This document shows positions 36,701 to 46,854 of a stretch of DNA of 64,000 nucleotides, in pieces. Both the position numbers and the translations under genes were made by a program. The notes beneath the pieces were generated by a model. It searched no databases. It was given only the letters and a program-made list of their open reading frames with translations, and was not told where the DNA came from. Origin of the DNA: Tetrapyrgos nigripes. Its lineage: Eukaryota > Basidiomycota > Agaricomycetes > Agaricales > Campanellaceae. The stretch lies in assembly GCA_013368315.1 (NCBI GenBank), contig JAACJM010000003.1:1178001-1242000 (forward strand), written 5' to 3'. Position 1 is the stretch's first letter. Each line of letters opens with the position of its first letter.

Positions 36701-37223
36701 TAGTATGGTTGAGAGTGATGAGGGTGAGTGATTTTAATCTAATCTGTATGGTGGAACGTGAAGTGTTTAACTGACAATGTGTTATTATCACACAGAATCC
36801 CGTGAATTCTCAGGCATCCCAGACCTTGGGCTCTCTGCACCTGCACCATCGTTGCATGAACTCATCCTTTCTGCTGATTCGCAGTTACCTGTGCCTGTGA
36901 TCCAAGAACCTTCCGAGCTACCCTACGTCACCTCCCCTCCTCCTCCTTCCTCTTTTACCACTCCTCCACGCAAAAACTCGATGTCTTCATCCACATCTGC
37001 TTCATTTTCACCTGAATCCGGGTCGGCGACAAATAATTCGCGAGCATCGTGGATGTCGGGCAACTCGCTCCACTCGCTGAATACATCTACACTCTCGCAA
37101 TCTACGTCGACGTCAGCAGCAGCTTCGCCGTTGTTTGATAAAGAGTTTTTTGATTCGTTTCCTTCGGTTCCGCAGACGACGGTTCCTTTTGATTTGGATA
37201 AGAGGACGGGATTGCAGGTTTGA
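33778..37223 (+). CDS. Large Ser-rich disordered protein, start codon split by an intron
   Basis: Exons 33778-33779 (only AT), 33833-34682, 34754-34861, 34938-36723 and 36796-37223 sum to 3174 bases, giving 1057 residues. The intron GTACGT..ACAG at 33780-33832 places AT before and G after, so the ATG itself is formed by splicing. The protein then begins MSSRTPAPVNLKDRIAALEQ. The N-terminus has two short amphipathic helices (LKDRIAALEQRNA and SLRDKIAKFEKKGGVPVPRG) before a long Ser/Thr/Pro-rich chain. Visible islands are ITHVTGK-like AQRISHVTGKAIYIPPKG, a charged helix (REVGEELRALEQKEHQKER, KDKAAREAKRELAHDRERKK), basic KKMSFKSLGKKFSSR, and SYLATLKRLASTSKSRAARM. I do not recognise the family; it looks like a fungal phosphoprotein scaffold. 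No ATG in a better position was found upstream in frame. Confidence 0.72.
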
Positions 37224-37516
37224 GGTTTCCACGTCTTCCTTTGGGTAGTGTTTTCCTTTTTCTGCTCACATGCATCATCATCATTATCATCATACGCTCG
37301 TTTCGTTAGTTATATTTTCTAGATTCTTATCTTAGTCTTACTTAGCTCCTCTGGTCCTACACGTATGCATTGGTAACTGGTATCTCGGCTGCTCTCGTAT
37401 TTAACTAGCATTAGTATTAGTCTCTGCAATGGATACATAATCACATTTTGGATGTCACGGCAATCAGTGACTGCTGTGTGATGACCGCAACTCGCAGTTG
37501 AGCGTGGTCGACGACC

Positions 37517-40500
37517 ATGTCTTTCAACTTTAGCTCAATGTTGAGCTACTATCCTTCCCTTCTGCTAGCCAGAATGCGGGGAATCGATGAACTGGAAGCA
37601 GCAGCGACGGCAATGTCGACTTCAACGACTTCAACGGCGACCATCATGGCCAGTACGCCCGTCCCTATTCCTCCTCATCCTCCTCAAATGGTCCACCAGT
37701 TTCCTGGGCCTTTGGGTTTCTTTACGTCGGGGTATATGGTTGGGTTGCTTCTTATGGTGAGTATCATTTGCCATATAGCTCCTTTCCTCATAATTGTTGC
37801 AGGCAGTCTTGATGCACCGTATAGAAAACATCGTCATTCCAACTCGTATACCCACTTTACACCATAGGCATAGGGATGCCCCCCTGCCCTGGTCCACACG
37901 CATCTACAACTCCTTCCTGCCCCTCAACCTCAACAGAACAAGCACACGACTCGCTATACATCTCCCTACCCTCTACTTTCTTTTGAGGGTGTTGCTTTTG
38001 TGGGGTATACTCATACTCCAAACGGCTGGTATCTATCCGACCTTTCTTCCTCCTACCCTCAACGAATACGAACACTCGTCCCCAGTTGCTGTTGTCGTAC
38101 ACAAGATACACGACCTAGGCATCTGGGCTCAAACACGAGATATGCAAGACGTCAGCTGGCAGACGTTTTGTGCTGTATGTGTTGCGTTTTGTGTAGAGTC
38201 GTTTGTCAAGGGGTTGGATGGTATTGGCGCAGGGTTTGGGGCTCATTTCCAGGCGAATACGTCGCCGTTTAATTTGGTGGGTGGATATAACGTTTGGTTT
38301 ATCACACTGCTTGTTCATTAATATTTCCTTCATTCCTGCAGGTTGGATATGCATTCTTATTACATATCTACGCCTCCCCAATTACTCATCTGTATAAACC
38401 ACAAGGGTTACCCTCTCGTCCGGATAAACATATCCTTATAACGACTGCTATACCTCTTGTCCAGATAACCCTCTTCCACATCCTCTCTATCCGCAAAAAA
38501 TGGTCCACCCACCGATTCATACCCACCGCTCTATCCTCCGTGTTATCTCTTCTTCATTTCCATACAACATTACTCGCCCACCATACCTCGTTTTTCTCAT
38601 TCCTTTCTAGTCGATCGGTATTTGAAGCCTTGGCGTTTTCTGGATATTCCTATCCGAGGTCGACGAATGGGATTGGGAAGCGCAATTTGATGTCGTCAAC
38701 AAAGTACACTCCACAGAGTATACAATTACCCGACGCATCTACAACTGCCATTGGTGGTACTCCCGTTGCTGAGTTTCTACACGTCAACTACAACCCCTTC
38801 CCAAACACCCACTCAAGCTCAAGTAGTACCACCCACAGCCATGATCAATCCCCATTTTCTTCAAACCCAAACCCCCCCTACACCCACGTTTACTCATCTT
38901 ATCCAATCCTAAACTACATCCCCAACATATTCGAAACGCTGCTCATTCTTACTATCCTTCTCACTGTGTTTTTGAACGCGTTGACGCAGTTGGTGGTGTT
39001 GGGGAGGGTTGAGAGGGTTTTTATTGGGTTGGGTGTTGGTGGAGGGTCAGGGGGAGGAGGGGGGACGTCATTGTCTGCTTCTGCTGGGTCTTCTTCCCGA
39101 ACTCAGACACGCACGCGGACATCGAGGGGAAGACGTAGAACAAGTCCAAGTATCTGGTCGAAACTCTGGTCTTGGGTTCCCCTCCCTTCCTTCTCATTCC
39201 CTTTCCCCACTCTACCCATATCAATCCCTTGGGAAGAAGACTTTGGTGTTGTCCTCCTCCGCGTCGGTACTGCAAGTTTAGAAGCTACGGGTCTGAGAGG
39301 GTGGGGGAATGAAGTTGTTGGGATTGTTGCTGGTCCCCCTTTCTTTCCTTTCTTACCTTTACCTTCTTTACCTTCGTCGTCGTCGTCTGGTGACTCTGCT
39401 CGTCGTGGGTCTTCGGTTTTCGAGGATTCATCAGTACCTCTCTTTCCAAATGTTGGTGCTAGTTCAGGCTATGCACAAGGAGGGAGAGTAGTAACAAAGT
39501 CGAAGCAAGTGAGACCAGGAAGATTACGCATGGGGAAGAGTGGAGTGGTGGATGTGTTGCCTGGGGAGGTTAGTGTTTCTGTTAGTGTTGCGGTTACTGG
39601 TACTGGTGTGGTTCGTCGGTCGCGGTTGGAGGGGTATGGAGGTGGGAATGGGAAGATGAAAGCTTTGTCAAACGGCTCGGGTTCTGGTTCTGTCAGTGGT
39701 ATGAAGACTAGAACGAAGACGAAGACGAAGACGAAGACTAAGACTAAGACTAAATTCCTCAGAGGGTGGAATAACGAAATTAAAGACGTTGATCTTGGCA
39801 CTACCAACTCCTCCAACTCCAACTCCAATTCCAACTCGTCGTCGTCGGGTAATTCGACCCGAGGCCTCCCAGGCCTCCTAACCTTTAATACAAGATGGTT
39901 CGTCGAAGTGTGGAGATTTGTGAAGACGGTACTTTCCGTTTTGGTCTCCGTTGTGGTAGGGATGCCAAAGCGGTTGGTGAAGGTGATATGGGATTTGGTG
40001 AGAGGAAGGGAGAGGGAGAGGGAGAGTCTGAGGGGGTTGGGTTTGGGGGCATTGAGGAGTATTTGGAAGGGACGTGGACAAGATGTACGATATGATATTG
40101 ATGGAGAAGACGAGGAAGACCAAGACCAAGACTATGGAGAAGATGGGGAAGAGGGTGATGAAGACAAAGATCCAGACTTGGCTTTGTACACGATATTCAA
40201 ATCTGGAGGCGTTGTTTCTGATGATGAAGATGAGGGAGAGGAGTGGACTGGGAATACAGTTGGAGATAGTGACTTTGAATTTGACTTTGGTTCGGAGTTT
40301 GACGAGGATGAGGATGATAGTGATGAGGATGAGGATGAGGATGAGGACGTTGATGAGGACGAGGACGACAGTGAAGACGGTAGTGGACACGAAGACCACC
40401 CCGAAGACTCTAGCTACACAGAAACCTTGGACTTGAACCTGAACACCCGTCTCGAAACTCTTCAATTATATTCCGATTTATTATTACAAGTACAAGGAAG

Positions 40501-41170
40501 GGAATCATCTCCAGGACTCACATCATCGACATTGTTCGCACATATGGCGTATAATGGAGGCTCACCGCTTACGAGGAGGAGATTTGGGGAGATTTTGGGT
40601 GGGGGGTCGGGGTTGAGTGAGTCGAGTCTCATTTACTTCTTTCTTTCTGAGCGAAGTGGCCTTTTCTTTCTTTTGTTCCTTCATGCTGTTCTGAGCATCT
40701 AGGCGTTAATCCACTGCTCCCCCTTCCCCTCAACACACCTGTAATACCCCCTCTTTTTATTAATCGTCACTGACCTTTATTCCTGCCAGGCGCTCTAACT
40801 CGAAACGGTCATCATGGTACCGAACTTTTTTCCCCCTCGACGCGACCAATACCATCAAGGAACCAAGTTGAACCCAACACAGACACGGACGACACACGGA
40901 TAAACTCAGTCTGCGTCATATGTACCATAGAACCTCGTCAAATCATATGCTGGCCTTGTAGGTGCCTGTCCATGTGTGACGGGTGTCGAGAAAGTTTGGC
41001 TGCTCGTTCGTCGGCGAGTAAACATCGGTGTCCTTGTTGTCGGAGAACGTGCGTGTTTTTTGTCTTTTTTTGTCTTCTCTTGGATATTGGTAGGGAATGA
41101 AGCTGACGTTCTTCGTTGCTCTGTTTTCTGTTATAGTGTGGAGGGTTATTCCAGGATATTTATTCCATAG
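37517..41170 (+). CDS. Asi1/Asi3-like multi-spanning RING E3 ubiquitin ligase
   Basis: Exons 37517-37756, 37803-38276, 38342-40616, 40790-41048 and 41137-41170 join in phase to give 1093 residues. The first half has several hydrophobic segments, such as LYFLLRVLLLWGILILQTAG, TFCAVCVAFCVESFV, ILITTAIPLVQITLFHIL and FETLLILTILLTVFLNAL. A long Ser/Gly/Lys-rich and then very acidic Asp/Glu stretch (coded about 40100-40400) follows. The C-terminal RING reads CVICTIEPRQIICWPCRCLS, then MCDGCRESL and HRCPCCRR, closing VEGYSRIFIP. This layout and the RING tail (WPCRCL..CDxCR..CxCCR..VxGYS) match yeast Asi1/Asi3, which act in inner-nuclear-membrane protein degradation. Between 40617 and 40789 a plausible small exon (40702-40739, PLLPLPLNTP) would break the frame, so I skip it. 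Function in this fungus is inferred from family. Confidence 0.85.
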
Positions 41171-41551
41171 TCAAAGCTCGAGTTATGGGAGGAGCTCTGT
41201 AAATAATATAAGAAGGAATACATGTAAATGTACACGCCTACGCTCGTTCAAAGAATACTATGCGTTGCGGGATTTTCCCAAACTTTAAATTTTCATGGGC
41301 TAACGACGTCTCCCACCGCCAAGGACCTGTCCGAGACGACGGAAATCACATTTCAAACACTTTGCGCACTCATGACCGCGTCGTTTCCATTTTCTTCTAA
41401 CTGCATATCATTTGCATATGAACGTGTGCTAAAGCCCAAAAATCCACTGCTTCTCGTATCGTGCTTCAGGAACATATAAGTATGTTACTCGTCCCAGGTC
41501 CTTCTTCCCAGCAGCTACACCTGCCAGCTCGCTATCGCTACCACTAACACT
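41171..41551. promoter_or_regulatory. Intergenic region upstream of the secreted EEP-jacalin gene
   Basis: The 3' flank of the RING gene and promoter of the next. A TATA-like ACATATAAG occurs at 41471-41479, about 75 bases before the ATG at 41552. No gene is seen. Confidence 0.35.
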
Positions 41552-43002
41552 ATGGCCATCGCTCCGAGTCTTGCCGTCCTCTCGTTTTTATTCCTTTCAA
41601 GCATTACCGGCGCAGCGGCTGCAACAACGTCAGGTTCTTTCAGTATCCTGAGCTACAACGTTGCCGGGCTTCCTTGTACGTAGTCACCAATCCACTAGCA
41701 CGACCACTTTTCCTGATTACCCTACTCGATTTTTGTTCTCTTGGCAATCTTCCAGCGGTCCTATCCTCCAGTGACCCAGTCACAAACACCCCTCAAATCT
41801 CCCCCCGTCTCAAACCCTACAACGTCATCCACGTCCAGGAAGACTTCAACTCTCACGCTGCTCTCTACGCTTCCGATACCCACCAATTCCGTACCCCAAC
41901 ATCCGGAGGGGTTCCCCTTGGAAGTGGTCTAAACACCCTCTCCGATTTTCCCTTTCTCGATTTCGAAAGAGTCACCTGGGATGATTGCAATCTCAACAAT
42001 GGTGACTGTTTGACTCCCAAAGGATTCACTTTCATGCGAATGAACGTTTCTGACGGTGTCTGGGTTGATTTTGTCAATCTTCACACCGATGCGGGGTCGG
42101 ATGACGGAGATAGGACGGCTAGACAGTCGAATTTGGCGCAGGTTAGGGATTATATCAATACCTGGTCTGTTGGGATGCCTGTTGTTGTCATGGGGGATAC
42201 CAATTCGCGTTACACGAGTCCTGTGGATAGTGATTCCCTACACGACCTTCTCTCTACTCAATCCCTCACAGACTCTTGGGTTCGAAACACCCGAGGAGGT
42301 TCATTCCCCACTGAAGGCACCGACGCTCTCACTTGTCCATTCCCATTTCCCGCTGGAACCTCCCAAGCAACTCAAGTTGCTTGCGAGACCGTCGATAAAC
42401 AACTCGTTCGGGGGAGTACTGCTGTCCAGCTTGTTCCAACATCTTTCTCAAACGAAAACGACGCTTTCTTGGACACACAGGGGCAACCATTGAGTGATCA
42501 CTACCCAGTCAAGTCGGTTCTGAGCTGGACGCTTTCGTCTAGTGTCCGTCTTGATGTTCCTACGGGTGGACCTCATGGAGACCCATACAATGACCTTCCT
42601 ACTGTTTTCCGTTCTGGGTCTGTGTTGGCCATCACTTCGATCACATTACGAGCTGCGGATAGAGTGGACGGTGTCTCGTTTACATTGTCTGATGGGACTG
42701 TCGTCACTCATGGTGGGAGTGGAGGGGACGCTCAGACGATGAGTATGAATGGGAACGAGTATATCGTGCAGATCACGGCGTGTCAGGGGCAGAAAGACGG
42801 GGATACTCGTGTCTTTTTCTTCAGTTTCTTGACTAACCAGGGGAGGACGTTGACGGGAGGTGTTAATACCGGTGATTGTCAGGTTACGAAGACGCCGACT
42901 GATGCTGCCGCAGGTGGTAAAGCTTGGGGTCTTGTCGGGTTCTGGGGTAGGAATGGAGACGAGATGGATAGGGCAGGTGCTATTTGGGGTGCTGCGTACT
43001 AA
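41552..43002 (+). CDS. Secreted endonuclease/exonuclease/phosphatase-fold protein with jacalin-like lectin domain
   Basis: Exons 41552-41675 and 41756-43002 give 456 residues. The signal peptide is MAIAPSLAVLSFLFLSSITG, ending at an Ala-rich site. The EEP (DNase I-like) domain spans about residues 30-300: FSILSYNVAGLP, the acidic NVIHVQEDF, the catalytic His in FVNLHTDAG, the GDTNSRY motif with Asp and Asn, and the terminal SDHYPV. All expected catalytic residues are present. The C-terminal 145 residues are jacalin-like: GGPHGDPYNDLP, SITLRAADRVDGVSFTLSDG, GGSGGDAQTM and LVGFWGRNGDEMDRAGAIW. The substrate could be phospholipid, sphingolipid or nucleic acid; the lectin module suggests carbohydrate-surface targeting. 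Not a toxin call; I see only the two domains. Convergent with the GH43 gene. Confidence 0.85.
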
Positions 43003-43136
43003 TACTAGCACAAGTGGGTCCTGATGCACAGCAAAGTCATAGCAAAATAACTGGTACAGTTTGTATTTCATTCGGATGGAAACATGGATATACATAGATA
43101 CCCCTGCTTTACCCAATGACCCTGCAAACGAAATCA

Positions 43137-44843
43137 TTACACTGGCTCAGAGATGGCCACGCCGGTAGCTATTGCAGCCGGGAAGATGGGATTTGTTCCA
43201 GAAATACTGAAAGGCTGAACCCTTGTCGTTCTCAAGTCACCGCATCCCTGACCAGGAGCTGACTTTCCGTGATACGCAAAGTACCAGTTGCTTCCCTTCT
43301 GGAACATGAAGCTGGAGAAACATCGGATGCAAAGAGGTGAGCAGAACGAGTTTCTGGATCAGAAAGTTATCTTGGAAGTGGTAGGCTTAGAGACGTACTG
43401 GTGACCTGGACCATACACTCCTGCGTTGACGTTCTTTGTGAAAACGGGGTTGGGGCCCTGTTAGGAGAATCCACAGCCAATCAGTCAAATGCAAATTATC
43501 CCAGAGAAAATGATTACCTTTGTCCAACTCGAGGCAACTATCGGGTTAGCACCGGTGGTGAGGGTCAACATACCCAAGGCCTAATGATTGGCTCTTATGA
43601 GGACATGTTATACCAATTAACTGAAGGAAACTCACATAATCGTCAGTGGAGCAATGAGAAGCGGAATAGACGATCTGAGGAACACATATGTTAGTAGAAG
43701 TCAAGGTTCGAAAGCTGACAACGAACATGTGTGACGCCGTTGATGGTGATTGCCTCTGGAGATGGTTGAGTTAGTACAAGGCGAACCTCGTTGTAGGGAT
43801 CGACATCGCACCTGGACCTTCCTGTACCGGGGTCGCGGCTACTTCCTATAGCAAAGCAAAAATGAGCTCCTCTTCCAATATTTGGAGTAAAGTAGGTGGT
43901 CATGGCGCTCCTCACCCAGGAAAGAGTCGGGCAACTAATCGGAACTGCATTGCCCGTGATATTGGTCGGGGACGTCATTTGGATAATGTATGTGCATTGC
44001 GTCCATGGGGAAGACGTTTCCAATCCGGAGAAGATGAGGTATCGTTGACTGCCGACTTGGAGGATGCTTCCATCAACAGCCCATTGATTGAAGTTGCTTG
44101 GGATGAGAGAGTTGACGTAGGTGTAGGTGCCGGCAGAGGGATCATTTGCATTGGTTCCACCACGAAGGACATGAAGACGGTGGGTGTTGTCGTCTCCGTT
44201 ACCGGCTACAGCGTAATATCTGAATACGATATTATGAGCACAGGATGATCAGAAAAGGGTAGAACGGAATTACATGTACCAGGTGCCGTCCAAAAACCTG
44301 TTTTATACGAATGAGCGATTGTACTTACACTGACTATGGTACGTCAAATCTCACCAAAACTCTGGGGCCCTAACATATTCGTTCAATCAGCATATGATCC
44401 GAGTCTCACACTGAAATAGACGCACCAGAAGTCAAAGTTTCTGTAAGAGAAGAAGAAAAGTCACGATTTGAGAACAACTGTTGTATAAGAAAACATGCCT
44501 TCCCGCCGTGCTATCACTCCACAGAACCTTTGGAGTAGCAGTCTTCAAGCCTTCGACCGTGGTTGCTGATCTCATTTGGATATTGGTATTCTGGGTGGAA
44601 GTCAAGAAGTAACGTCCGTTGATGAAGCGCATGCAGGGGTCTGCTCCCTAAGCTACATAGGTTATTGAGCGTCACAAAAGTATAGCGCAAGGAAGGAAAT
44701 ACCCTCTGCTGATTCAACGGGTTCGTGAAAGTTCCACTCTGACGCGCTGCAAGCGTCACATTGCTAGGGATAGCGGCCCCGGTCAAGAAGAGAGTACATA
44801 GGCCAAGGAAAGCAGCAGAAAGAGCTGCGAAGTTGACGATCAT
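43137..44843 (-). CDS. Secreted GH43-family arabinofuranosidase/arabinanase-like glycoside hydrolase
   Basis: Reading leftward from 44843 (MIVNFAALSAAFLGLCTLFL, a signal peptide ending at TGAA), many short exons follow. The beta-propeller blocks are FTNPLNQ, the catalytic-base region ADPCMRFINGRYFLT, SATTVEGLKTATPKVLW, WYMYYAVAGNGDDNTHRLHV (partly split), QWAVDGSILQVGSQRYLIFSG, TSSPWTQCTYIIQM, HASHCSTDDY, GVYGPGHH and YFAYHGKSAPGQGCGDLRTTR. It ends ATGVAISEPV. These fit GH43, probably the subfamily of exo-acting alpha-L-arabinofuranosidases, which trim arabinan and arabinoxylan side chains. The invariant first Asp sits in ADPCM. Exon boundaries were not all resolved. With the CE16 and peroxidase genes it fits a wall-degrading lifestyle. 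Confidence 0.85.
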
Positions 44844-46318
44844 CGTGAAAACGAGGTGATGAAGTCATATCGGCTTTGAGTGCGCGCCTCATATGGCCAG
44901 CACTTATTTTGCGTCGACTGTTGTTCGGAGATTTTGGACGGACCGTGAGCAATTAACCCGAAATAAGTGAGATCGCCGGAAGGAGTGCACCAGGTGGAAG
45001 TCGGTCAGGAGATTGATGTGTCTATTTAACAACAGCGAAGAACCAAGTTGAAAGTTTTCGAAGACTTGCTCGCAAAGCGAATTGTGACCACTGTTCTCGT
45101 TCCTAACGCCTATGACACACCGAGGGAGCTAGGAATACACATACGGCGCCGTCAAGTGATTAACTCAGGCATGAAGAGAGGTCTTTTGGTAAATAATTGT
45201 CTAGATTGTCGTTGTAGTTTGGATGGTCATCCGAGGTTGAGGCGGTAAGGAACAAAAATTTATGAGTAGGCTTCGAGTTGACCGACATGATGGAAGACAG
45301 AAAACGTTCGGCTGCAAATTGTACGTAATAAAGCAGAAGTTGTCCCGGACTGTCACGGTGCACGTGTAAATCACCTCATCTAAATCTCACCTCGAAAACC
45401 AACGAGACGCAAGTCATGGAAAATCAGGAAGACCCATAGATCATTGACTCGTTGTTTCCCTGCGACTCCAACGGAACCTATAGGACTACAAAGCAAATTG
45501 CAAAAGATTCTACTAGGGTCACTCAGGCATCTTTCCTCCATCATCGTTCCATCACTCCCTGTTCTACAAATCCCAAGTTCCGTGCGCATCCACAAAATGG
45601 TACTAAGGCGATTCTTTGAACCTAAGTGAAATGGGCGAAATCCTCACTCATAGTGGCCTACCTAGGGAGGGATCCCGGATTCCCATCAAATGTGAAACTT
45701 ACAACGTCTTGAGGGGCATATATCATACTACTTAAGCATCCTGGACTGCTTCAAATCACAGTGAACCTTCAACTAAGCTCGTCCTCTTCTCCTCTTTCTC
45801 GAGTCCTCTCTATGAGATCTGCATCCGATTGCTGGACAGTGGAATATCCCCGAAAAGCGAGGTGCGAGAAGTTTCGAACCACGAAGTGACAGGGAACCCT
45901 CAAAAACGCGTCATCTCCCCAGGTCACAGTGCGTCACATCAGCTGCCCTCCGACCTTCAGTTTCCCTATAGACCTACATACCTATGGAAATAGCCTGTGA
46001 TGAGAGCTGGAGAGCGTTTGATATGTAGTAAAAAACAAAAAATTATTATTATTATTTGCAGAATAACCAATAGTCATGCACGCGTGACGTGCCAGCCGAA
46101 TAGGGGCACGACCATGCGACGCCCATGGCCGTCGCCGAAGTTTTCCCAGGACTTTCATCTTCGACCTCTATCTACCATGCGTTCTACTGAACTCATATTT
46201 ATCACTTCTATGCTACGGCTGTACTGTTTCAGACTCTATATGACTTTCCTGTGACTTGGGGAACAATGCACATAAATTGATCAATACTCATCTACTTACT
46301 ACCTCAATGTGAAGTTCC
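44844..46318. other. Intergenic region, no gene seen
   Basis: Promoter of the GH43 gene (44844 to about 45300), then gene-free sequence. A short AT-rich ATT repeat lies at 46041-46056. No conserved reading frame. Confidence 0.4.
46313..46318. repeat. Left target-site duplication AGTTCC
   Basis: AGTTCC directly abuts the left inverted repeat; the same six bases abut the right end at 46849-46854. Confidence 0.7.
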
Positions 46319-46848
46319 TCAAGGGGTCTTCAGTTGGTCTACCTGAGACCAGACCTTGGGGGGGAGGGGGGGTCTGGAGAGACCTTATGACCAAAAGGTA
46401 CACCATCACATGAAGGGTGTATAGACATACTTTATGAAGCCATTTGGATCTGAAAGTGCACAAAACATACTCAGGACCCATAAAAGCCATGTGTAATGAG
46501 CTTTCTGGCCCGTAACAATGAAATCTCACCTTTAAATGGTATATAATTCCCACGATCAGTGATGTCACCACTGGTGCCACATCACAAACATTGTCAGAAA
46601 ATGATTTGCTACCTCAATATGATAGGTGTCACACAGAATATATCACTAATCCACAGCATCTGTAGGTTAGCAGAGGGCCTATGAGGTAGCCAGGAGGAAA
46701 AATTGATCTGATTTCATGATTTGTAAGCCATATTTATCTTATCACTTACCATTTTTGGGAAGGAGAGGGGGAGGGGGGGGGGTCAAGCTGGACCTTATGA
46801 CCAAAAAGGAATGTCCGGTCTGGTCATATCATTTTGGAGACCCCTTGA
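46319..46848. mobile_element. MITE-like non-autonomous DNA transposon with TIRs and 6-bp target duplication
   Basis: The left end reads TCAAGGGGTCTTCA and the right end, reverse-complemented, reads TCAAGGGGTCTCCA. A further shared block GACCAGACC lies inside both ends (left about 46347-46355, right about 46815-46823). The element is 530 bases and has no coding potential. It is flanked on both sides by AGTTCC (46313-46318 and 46849-46854), a clean 6-base target-site duplication. Subterminal G-runs (46358-46373 and about 46763-46780) and the direct motif ACCTTATGACCAAAA (46381 and 46790) occur near both ends. No transposase is nearby, so the mobilising family is not known. Confidence 0.8.
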
Positions 46849-46854
46849 AGTTCC
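46849..46854. repeat. Right target-site duplication AGTTCC
   Basis: A direct copy of the six bases at 46313-46318, immediately after the right inverted repeat. Confidence 0.7.
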
